Translations under genes and position numbers: made by a program
Notes under the pieces: model-generated
What the model was told of the DNA's origin: nothing
Databases searched by the model: none
Seen by the model: the letters and a program-made list of their open reading frames with translations, nothing else
In this document: positions 55,730 through 64,000 of the stretch, piece after piece
Layout of the letters: each line of letters begins with the position of its first letter
Position numbering within the stretch: position 1 is the first letter of the stretch
Source: Brasenia schreberi
Taxonomy: Eukaryota > Streptophyta > Magnoliopsida > Nymphaeales > Cabombaceae
Length of the DNA stretch: 64,000 nt
Reading direction: 5' to 3'
Assembly (NCBI GenBank): GCA_036023115.1
Contig: JAYKKT010000076.1
Span: 248,001-312,000, forward strand

Positions 55730-58700
55730 TGTAGACGCGCGAAAATCCCCGCCTCTTCGCCCCTTTCGTGGCTTGGAGTGGATCTTATCGTGCGTCTAAG
55801 GCCTATGTATACAAACAGGGCGTGCCAGCTAGCTTACTTAAGCTAGCGAAGATATATCAATGCTGACTTCTAAACGTGGTGACTGTGAGCAAGTGAGCTC
55901 TTGTCGTCGCAGACCTTCTTGCACCGATGCGCAAGGGTCAGTCTGTACGCTTTTGCAAAAATCGAGTTTTAGGGAGAAAGTCTACGAAACGGTTCGAGGT
56001 GTCTATTTCGGGTTTTTAAGATGCGATTGCATGTTTTAGATCACGTGGATTTGCACGTGCCTAAGTCTTTTCTTTTATCCCTTTTTGGGTCGCCTAGTTT
56101 GTGTGTTATGAACACTCCACTACATGGGCGAATTCGAGCGGGGGTTGCTTCGATGCAATATGCGTCCTACCTCGTGGTATGGCGTAGATGCAATGCAAAC
56201 TCACGCTACTCCAAAGGGAAAACCCGAAATGTAAAGACAATGCTGAAGGGAAATAACAGAAGGGAAATAACCGAAGGGAAATAACCGAAGGGAAATAACC
56301 GAAGGGAAATAACCGAAGGGAGATATGTATATATCTTATGTATATGAGCCCTTACTCGGGTCTTGCAAATAAGAGCGAAGGCTCAATGTGGGTGCGTGTT
56401 TGAATTGAAAGACTTACACACACGACATGAAATTAAACCCAAATATAAATTGCAGTATGGCCTTGACTAAGGTCTTGAAAGTAAGAGCGAAGGCTCAATG
56501 TGTGTGAGAGTGCTTGAATTGAAGTACTACACACACGACATAAATGAAACCCAAATATAACTGCAATAAGGCCTTTACTAAGGTCTTGGGAGTAAGAGCG
56601 AAAGCTCAATGTGTGTGAGAGTGTTTAAATTGAAAGACTTACTCACACGACATGAAATGAAACCCAAATAGTATAGGTCGGCCCTTACTTGGGTCTTTCA
56701 AATAAGAGCGAAAGCTCAATGTGTGTGAGAGTGTTTAAATTGAAAGACTTACCCACACGACATGAAATGAAACCCAAATAGTATAGGTCGGCCCTTACTT
56801 GGGTCTTTCAAATAAGAGCGAAAGCTCAATGTGTGTGAGAGTGTTTAAATTGAAAGACTTACCCACACGACATGAAATGAAACCCAAATAGTATAGGTCG
56901 GCCCTTACTTGGGTCTTTCAAATAAGAGCGAAAGCTCAATGTGTGTGAGAGTGTTTAAATTGAAAGACAACACACCCAACTTAAACAAAACCCTTCGGAA
57001 ATGAAATATATACGTACACTTATATATTAGGGGCTGATTAGGCCCGGGTGTGTTCAAAATCGTGCACGACTAAGAGAGTGCACGTGTGTGGTTGTGCCAA
57101 GCCACGTTATTACAAGCGGGGGGAGACTATGCTCCGTTATTACAACCCCGTATCAAATTGAATTTCAAGCAAGTGTATGATTAAAGACCGAGTTTAGAAA
57201 CTTACAAGTAGCTGGTCCGTAGATGTCTTGCTTGAGCGTGGCCTTGGCTTTGGGCTGCAAACGGGAGCTCCGCGAAGGTGTGTGACCAAAAGTGCTGGCC
57301 GGCTGCAAATGGGGCGCGGGATGGACGCCTCGAAGGGGACCGGTGGCAAGTGGGCGGCGCCTCCAAGTAGGGAGTTTAGAGTGGCTGACTAAGTGGGTCT
57401 TAGGGTCACTAGGTAAGTTAGGGACTTAGGGAAACTGGACCTAAAAGGTGAGCTAGTGGGAAGGCCAAAGAGGACGCCTAGGGGGAGGTCGGCCGAATGG
57501 GAGGTGGTGGCTGAGTAGTGGCCAGCCACTTGGGTTATCCTAGGTTCGGCTAGGCTTAGGTGGTGGCGGCAAAGAGGCTGAGCTAAGGGGAAGATGGGTG
57601 GCTAAGAGTGGAGAGGTGGTAGAGAGTGGTTTTGAGGGAGTTAGGGGAACTTACCGAATGGGAAGGAGTGGCGGCCAAGGTGGCTGTCGGCTGGTGGAAG
57701 ATGGGAGAAGGAGAGGGCCCGGCTGAGTGAGGTGGTGGCGTCCGGCTGGTGGGGCAATGATGGTGGATGGAAGAGGGAGAGTGGCGGAGCAGGTGGCGGC
57801 TGGTGGGGCTGGAGCTGCTGGGAAGACGGGTGAGAGATGGGAGAGGAAGAGGGCCCGGCTGAGTGTGGAAAGTGGTTCCCACTTGGAAAACCCGTCCACA
57901 ATGGGGGGGGTTTAAATAGGGGATGGGTAGGTCGGTTAGGGCTGGGTTGTGGGTAGTGGTTAGGTGGTTTAGGTAGGGTAGTATGTAGATAAGGTGGGCT
58001 GGATGGGATTGGGCCAGATATTTTAAAACTAGGTGTTTGGGAAAATCGTGGGCTAAGGGTGGTTTAGGGCTAGGTTAGGTGGTTGGGTTTTAGGGTGAGG
58101 TTTAGTGAGCTAGGTTAGGTGGTTTAGGCTAGGTTTAGGCTAGGATTAGGGAAATTAATCTAGGTTTAGGGAAGGATTAGGGGAGTGGGTTAGGTGATTA
58201 GGTCGGGATTAGGCCGGGATTAGGGAAGTGGGTTAGGTGATTAGGTTCAGATTAGGGGTGGATTAGGGGTTTAGGCTAGGTTTAGGCATTTTGGGTTAGG
58301 TTTAGGTGAAGGAGCTCCCTTAGCATGGCCCATAGACCTTGATCATCCCATGTTGGTGCAGCCCTAGGTTAGGTTTTAGCTAATTACAAGCTTAAACCCA
58401 CTTAATTAGGCTAAACCACAAGATTAAACCCAAACTTGACACACAAGTCAAGCTTAATACAACACTCTTGATATTTATCACCCCCACTCTCTCTCATGCC
58501 CAATATCCCACGTGAATTTCAAGTGGGCCCCACCTCCATTTATGAGAAGGTGATGTGGGCCATGGATATGGATATTGGATTGGATCTCTGGATCCAAATC
58601 CAAATCCAAGTCCACATATGGGTTTGGATTGGGATCTGGATATATATGGTCCAGATTCAATCCAAACTGAACTCTGACTCCTTCGAGCTGGGTTCGAAAC

Positions 58701-59002
58701 GGACGATTCGTGCGGGGCCTGACAGCATCAGTACTCCGTCTGCGTTGGGTCTTCGCCAACATGGTCGTCCGCCTCCGTTTCTGCCTTCCGGAGATGACTT
58801 CAAATGATATTTTGATAAGAACAGGGTCTTGGACGTTTGAGATCCTGGGGTGTGAATCAGATGCAAGAGTTGCTGCGCCGGGCTTGACAGGTGCTCCGGT
58901 TCCAGGCTCTTCTTGGCTCTCCTGGTCCTGTCTTGATCAGGCCAAGCTACTTCGGGGTTTCAAAACATGTTTTAAAAGGGTTTTCAAAAGCTATATCATA
59001 TG
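55730..59002 (-). mobile_element. LTR L15 of Eg (3' LTR), main part
   Basis: Begins TGTAGACGCGCG and runs to ATATG (58998-59002), where L16 is inserted. Contents: 14-bp array about 56246-56312, tandem array about 56365-56970, TATA complement near 57910-57920, telomere-like block about 58060-58310, U3 hairpin near 58625-58670. Confidence 0.93.
56365..56970 (-). repeat. Tandem array in L15
   Basis: Six units of 108-112 bp; the three at the right end share a GAGTGTTTAAATTG variant. L16 has the same order of variants at 59637-60242, supporting a shared recent source. Confidence 0.88.
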
Positions 59003-62000
59003 TGTAGACGCGCGAAAATCCCCGCCTCTTCGCCCCTTTCGTGGCTTGGAGTGGATCTTATCGTGCGTCTAAGGCCTATGTATACAAACAGGGCGTGCCA
59101 GCTAGCTTACTTAAGCTAGCGAAGATATATCAATACTGACTTCTAAACGTGGTGACTGTGAGCAAGTGAGCTCTTGTCGTCGCAGACCTTCTTGCACCGA
59201 TGCGCAAGGGTCAGTCTGTACGCTTTTGCAAAAATCGAGTTTTAGGGAGAAAGTCTACGAAACGGTTCGAGGTGTCTATTTCGGGTTTTTAAGATGCGAT
59301 TGCATGTTTTAGATCACGTGGATTTGCACGTGCCTAAGTCTTTTCTTTTATCCCTTTTTGGGTCGCCTAGTTTGTGTGTTATGAACACTCCACTACATGG
59401 GCGAATTCGAGCGGGGGTTGCTTCGATGCAATATGCGTCCTACCTCGTGGTATGGCGTAGATGCAATGCAAACTCACGCTACTCCAAAGGGAAAACCCGA
59501 AATGTAAAGACAATGCTGAAGGGAAATAACAGAAGGGAAATAACCGAAGGGAAATAACCGAAGGGAAATAACCGAAGGGAAATAACCGAAGGGAGATATG
59601 TATATATCTTATGTATATGAGCCCTTACTCGGGTCTTGCAAATAAGAGCGAAGGCTCAATGTGGGTGCGTGTTTGAATTGAAAGACTTACACACACGACA
59701 TGAAATTAAACCCAAATATAAATTGCAGTATGGCCTTGACTAAGGTCTTGGGAGTAAGAGCGAAGGCTCAATGTGTGTGAGAGTGCTTGAATTGAAGTAC
59801 TACACACACGACATAAATGAAACCCAAATATAACTGCAATAAGGCCTTTACTAAGGTCTTGGGAGTAAGAGCGAAAGCTCAATGTGTGTGAGAGTGTTTA
59901 AATTGAAAGACTTACTCACACGACATGAAATGAAACCCAAATAGTATAGGTCGGCCCTTACTTGGGTCTTTCAAATAAGAGCGAAAGCTCAATGTGTGTG
60001 AGAGTGTTTAAATTGAAAGACTTACCCACACGACATGAAATGAAACCCAAATAGTATAGGTCGGCCCTTACTTGGGTCTTTCAAATAAGAGCGAAAGCTC
60101 AATGTGTGTGAGAGTGTTTAAATTGAAAGACTTACCCACACGACATGAAATGAAACCCAAATAGTATAGGTCGGCCCTTACTTGGGTCTTTCAAATAAGA
60201 GCGAAAGCTCAATGTGTGTGAGAGTGTTTAAATTGAAAGACAACACACCCAACTTAAACAAAACCCTTCGGAAATGAAATATATACGTACACTTATATAT
60301 TAGGGGCTGATTAGGCCCGGGTGTGTTCAAAATCGTGCACGACTAAGAGAGTGCACGTGTGTGGTTGTGCCAAGCCACGTTATTACAAGCGGGGGGAGAC
60401 TATGCTCCGTTATTACAACCCCGTATCAAATTGAATTTCAAGCAAGTGTATGATTAAAGACCGAGTTTAGAAACTTACAAGTAGCTGGTCCGTAGAGGTC
60501 TTGCTTGAGCGTGGCCTTGGCTTTGGGCTGCAAACGGGAGCTCCGCGAAGGTGTGTGACCAAAAGTGCTGGCCGGCTGCAAATGGGGCGCGGGATGGACG
60601 CCTCGAAGGGGACCGGTGGCAAGTGGGCGGCGCCTCCAAGTAGGGAGTTTAGAGTGGCTGACTAAGTGGGTCTTAGGGTCACTAGGTAAGTTAGGGACTT
60701 AGGGAAACTGGACCTAAAAGGTGAGCTAGTGGGAAGGCCAAAGAGGACGCCTAGGGGGAGGTCGGCCGAATGGGAGGTGGTGGCTGAGTAGTGGCCAGCC
60801 ACTTGGGTTATCCTAGGTTCGGCTAGGCTTAGGTGGTGGCGGCAAAGAGGCTGAGCTAAGGGGAAGATGGGTGGCTAAGAGTGGAGAGGTGGTAGAGAGT
60901 GGTTTTGAGGGAGTTAGGGGAACTTACCGAATGGGAAGGAGTGGCGGCCAAGGTGGCTGTCGGCTGGTGGAAGATGGGAGAAGGAGAGGGCCCGGCTGAG
61001 TGAGGTGGTGGCGTCCGGCTGGTGGGGCAATGATGGTGGATGGAAGAGGGAGAGTGGCGGAGCAGGTGGCGGCTGGTGGGGCTGGAGCTGCTGGGAAGAC
61101 GGGTGAGAGATGGGAGAGGAAGAGGGCCCGGCTGAGTGTGGAAAGTGGTTCCCACTTGGAAAACCCGCCCACAATGGGGGGGGTTTAAATAGGGGATGGG
61201 TAGGTCGGTTAGGGCTGGGTTGTGGGTAGTGGTTAGGTGGCTTAGGTAGGGTAGTATGTAGATAAGGTGGGCTGGATGGGATTGGGCCAGATATTTTAAA
61301 ACTAGGTGTTTGGGAAAATCGTGGGCTAAGGGTGGTTTAGGGTTAGGTTAGGTGGTTGGGTTTGAGGGTGAGGTTTAGTGAGCTAGGTTAGGTGGTTTAG
61401 GCTAGGTTTAGGCTAGGATTAGGGAAATTAATCTAGGTTTAGGGAAGGATTAGGGGAGTGGGTTAGGTGATTAGGTTGGGATTAGGCCGGGATTAGGGAA
61501 GTGGGTTAGGTGATTAGGTTCAGATTAGGGGTGGATTAGGGGTTTAGGCTAGGTTTAGGCATTTTTGGCTAGGTTTAGGTGATGGAGCTCCCTTAGCATG
61601 GCCCATAAACCTTGATCACCCCATGTTGGTGCAGCCCTAGGTTAGGTTTTAGCTAATTACAAGCTTAAACCCACTTAATTAGGCTAAACCACAAGATTAA
61701 ACCCAAACTTGACACACAAGTCAAGCTTAATACAACACTCTTGATATTTATCACCCCCACTCTCTCTCATGCCCAATATCCCACGTGAATTTCAAGTGGG
61801 CCCCACCTCCATTTATGAGAAGGTGATGTGGGCCATGGATATGGATATTGGATTGGATCTCTGGATCCAAATCCAAATCCAAGTCCACATATGGGTTTGG
61901 ATTGGAATCTGGATATATATGGTCCAGATCCAATCCAAACTGAACTCTGACTCCTTCGAGCTGGGTTCGAAACGGACGATTCGTGCGGGGCCTGACAGCA

Positions 62001-62416
62001 TCAGTACTCCGTCTGCGTTGGGTCTTCGCCAACATAGTCGTCCGCCTCCGTTTCTACCTTCCGGAGATGACTTCAAATGCTATTTCGATAAGAACAGGGT
62101 CTTGGACGTTCGAGATCCTGGGGTGTGAATCAGATGCAAGAGTTGCTGCGCCGGGCTCGACAGGTGCTCCGGTTCCGGGCTCTTCTTGGCTCTCCTGGTC
62201 CTGTCTTGATCAGGCCAAGCCACTTCGGGGTTTCAAAACATGTTTTAAAAGGGTTTTCAAAAGCTATATTATATGTTTTTGAAAGATAAAGTTTAAAACA
62301 TATATACAGGGTTGTTTGGAAGGCTCCTGGGTTTCCAAACTCAAAATGGCATTTTGGGGCTGCTTGTATAAAACCAGATTCGTTTAAGAAATTCGTGGGA
62401 TTTCGGGGTGTTTACA
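59003..62416 (-). mobile_element. Solo LTR L16 inserted in L15 (target repeat ATATG)
   Basis: 3414 bp from TGTAGACGCGCG to GGTGTTTACA, flanked by ATATG at 58998-59002 and 62417-62421. It lies in the same orientation as its host LTR and is almost identical to it; only scattered single-base differences were noticed (for example CGTCCACA in L15 vs CGCCCACA in L16). A very recent LTR-into-LTR insertion. Confidence 0.95.
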
Positions 62417-62563
62417 ATATGTTTTTGAAAGATAAAGTTTAAAACATATATACAGGGTTGTTTGGAAGGCTCCTGGGTTTCCAAACTCAAAATGGCCCTT
62501 TGGGGCTGCTTATATAAAACCAGATGGATTTTGAGAAATTCGTGGGATTTCGGGGTGTTTACA
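62417..62563 (-). mobile_element. LTR L15 of Eg, terminal part
   Basis: Resumes L15 at ATATGTTTTTG and ends GGTGTTTACA at 62563, directly before the polypurine tract complement, so L15 is Eg's 3' LTR. L15 pieces total about 3.42 kb. Confidence 0.92.
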
Positions 62564-63737
62564 GATGCCCCTCTTTGGCCTTGTCCAAATAGATTTGGAT
62601 AAGGACAAAGATGACAAACACCCCTTTTAATGTCTCCCTAGATCTAGCCACGAAGAATATGGGATCGTCCCATTTTAGCAAAATCTCAATTTTACAAACT
62701 CTGGTAGGAGGAGATATCACGCCAAAGGGTTTTACTATGGAATCTGGTCCTAAATGGGATCATGTTCATGCAAGTACCATGCGTGGAATGCAGATGACAT
62801 GGGTGTGGTGCCAAGAGTGGCGACCTCCCAGAGACCAGGTGTGGTCGAACTCTAGAGACTTACAAGGCCTACTGCTCCAAGTGAGCAAAAACCCTATGTT
62901 GTTCGATGTTCGGTTTTTAAAACTTATTTACAAAAGCTATTTACAAAAGGGACAACTGTCTTGAGTCTCGATCCTAAGGATCTCAAGCTCTTCGTGCTTG
63001 CCCTTGTTTGAGCCTTAACACTCGCTTATCTAGCGGAGGTTTTATAAGAAAACAAGCTTCATTACAAATTCCTACGCCTTACTCGAAAGGTCGAATTCTC
63101 AAACAAGATGAAATTCAAGTAAGTAAATCCTATTTTTACTTTAGGATTCCTCGAAATGAACCATGCTTTAGCTTGGGATAAGCCAGGGATGGGAAAGAGA
63201 TACCACGGTCCCTTCTGAAGCGTCCCGTGGTTTGAGGCACAGAAGGCGGAAAACTGCTCTTTTTGAGCTTTTTGGCCTCTTTTTCCTTTTTTTCCATAGA
63301 GGGTCTCCCTTTGGGAGTATTTTTTCTTTAATCCCTCTTTTTATAAGAGAATCGATTTTTCTTTTTGAAGTCTGGTTTCTTTCTTTTGGAAAGAGACTTT
63401 AAATGGGAAATTCCCTTTTGATTTTGGGCCTTTGTTTTCCTTTTGGAAGGAGAAGAGAAGAGGGGAGGACTTATCCCAAGCCTACACTCGATCCATTCCA
63501 GATCAGCCTATTTAGAAATAGCACGTACTACTTGCAAGTATCTTGCTATGTTGAACTAGGCCTTTCTTCGTAAGATGAAGGATTTTGAAATGTAACCACG
63601 ATTTTGAAAACTCCACTCTTTCACAAGTGCGAATTCTCTCACTCAGGGTCACACGAGTTCGCCTTTGCACCTTATTCACATGTCTCAGGGCAGCTATCCC
63701 TCTAAAATTTTTCGAAAACTGGAATTTAATCCAGATC
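62564..63737 (-). other. Element Eg: non-coding region between pol and 3' LTR
   Basis: 1174 bp. Polypurine tract complement 62568-62576 and near-palindrome 62580-62603. The plus strand (antisense to the element) has a 117-codon open frame at 62611-62964 that matches the antisense frame at 3873-3520 in Ee. The lysine-rich sense frame is stopped early (the plus strand reads CCTACACTCGATCCAT). Confidence 0.85.
62568..62576 (-). promoter_or_regulatory. Polypurine tract of Eg
   Basis: CCCCTCTTT on the plus strand, AAAGAGGGG in element sense, abutting L15. Confidence 0.88.
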
Positions 63738-64000
63738 CTACACATGATACTTCTTTAAGTATTGAATATTGATAGGATCTGCTAAATTCCTACCTTCTAC
63801 ATCGATCAACCAATACGAATTGTTCGTAGTGGTTGCTCGTACAACATAGGGCCCATCCCAGTTGGGGCGCCACTTGCCTAGGGGGTGTGGGCCACGATGG
63901 TGGATGGTTTTCAAGACCAGATCTCCCACTTCAAAGTGGCGAGGTCTCATGTGTTTGCTATAATGTCGGGCTATCCTTTGCCGGTATGCACGAGCATGAT
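63738..64000 (-). CDS. Element Eg pol, C-terminal end of integrase (partial)
   Basis: The frame is open from the window edge to TAG/stop complement at 63738. It encodes the integrase C-terminal region (HARAYRQRIARHY, HFEVGDLVLK, NWDGPYVV) and ends KKYHV, as in Ef and Ed. The rest of pol continues to the right. The ATG at 63950 is internal. With almost identical L15 and L16 next to it, this may be one of the youngest elements here. Confidence 0.9.
   Translation of the reverse strand, partial: HARAYRQRIARHYSKHMRPRHFEVGDLVLKTIHHRGPHPLGKWRPNWDGPYVVRATTTNNSYWLIDVEGRNLADPINIQYLKKYHV

Noticed and set aside
1..64000. Host protein-coding gene between elements
   Set aside because: Every interval is accounted for by LTR, pol, gag, post-pol region or their fragments.

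Overview
The window looks like plant nuclear DNA made almost entirely of nested LTR retrotransposons from one Ty3/gypsy family. I found no host gene, tRNA, rRNA or CRISPR array. The pol proteins carry two RNase H domains: a degenerate one joined to reverse transcriptase, and a second archaeal-type one (aRNH) just before the integrase. There is no chromodomain. Together with long LTRs (about 3.2-3.6 kb), this architecture points to the plant Tat clade. That is a family-level inference; the species cannot be read from the sequence.

Family anatomy, in pol-sense direction: the LTR begins TGTAAACACC and ends GCGTCTACA. A primer-binding site follows the 5' LTR after 6 nt, then gag, protease, RT, degenerate RNase H, aRNH and integrase. 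About 1.17 kb of mostly non-coding sequence separates pol from a polypurine tract (AAAGAGGGG) and CATC, directly before the 3' LTR. Inside the LTR, in order: a hairpin-forming block, a degenerate telomere-like CCTAA block, a TATA box (CTATTTAAA or CTATATAAA), a C-rich leader with GTAAGT donor-like sites, a 108-112 bp tandem array, a 14-bp minisatellite, and a conserved 3' end.

Layout (names used below). Ea (+): decayed pol 48071-50939, 3' region, LTR L13 from 52095. Eb (-) sits in Ea's RT at 48070/48071. Its 5' LTR L7 is split into five pieces between 24734 and 48070, followed by the PBS, gag and a protease fragment down to 22466. L7 was hit by LTR L8 (25222-28781), element Ef (30441-40128, direct repeat GAAGG), solo LTR L11 (40375-43701, GGTGG) and solo LTR L12 (43962-47154, ATAAC). 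Eb's protease is broken by LTR L6 (22010-22465). L6 is broken by Ec (+), whose pol is 12252-17586 and 3' LTR is L5 (18758-22009). Ec's pol holds solo LTR L4 (13160-16473, ACCGG). To the left lie Ed (pol 5510-7957, LTR L3 9127-12251) and the tail of Ee (3328-5509). Bases 1-3327 are a near-perfect second copy of 12362-15689. On the right, L13 is broken by LTR L14 (53635-55729), L14 by element Eg (LTR L15, 55730-62563, then internal sequence beyond the window end), and L15 by solo LTR L16 (59003-62416, ATATG).

No complete autonomous element is visible. Gag and protease survive only in Eb, with stops. The longest open pol is in Ef (798 codons, 35226-37622, minus strand), which lacks gag, protease and most of RT. 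The window records repeated insertion of a family into its own copies, followed by LTR-LTR recombination (solo LTRs), microhomology deletions and C-to-T decay. The left ends of Ea, Eb, L6, Ec, Ed and Ee, and the right ends of L14 and Eg, lie outside the window.
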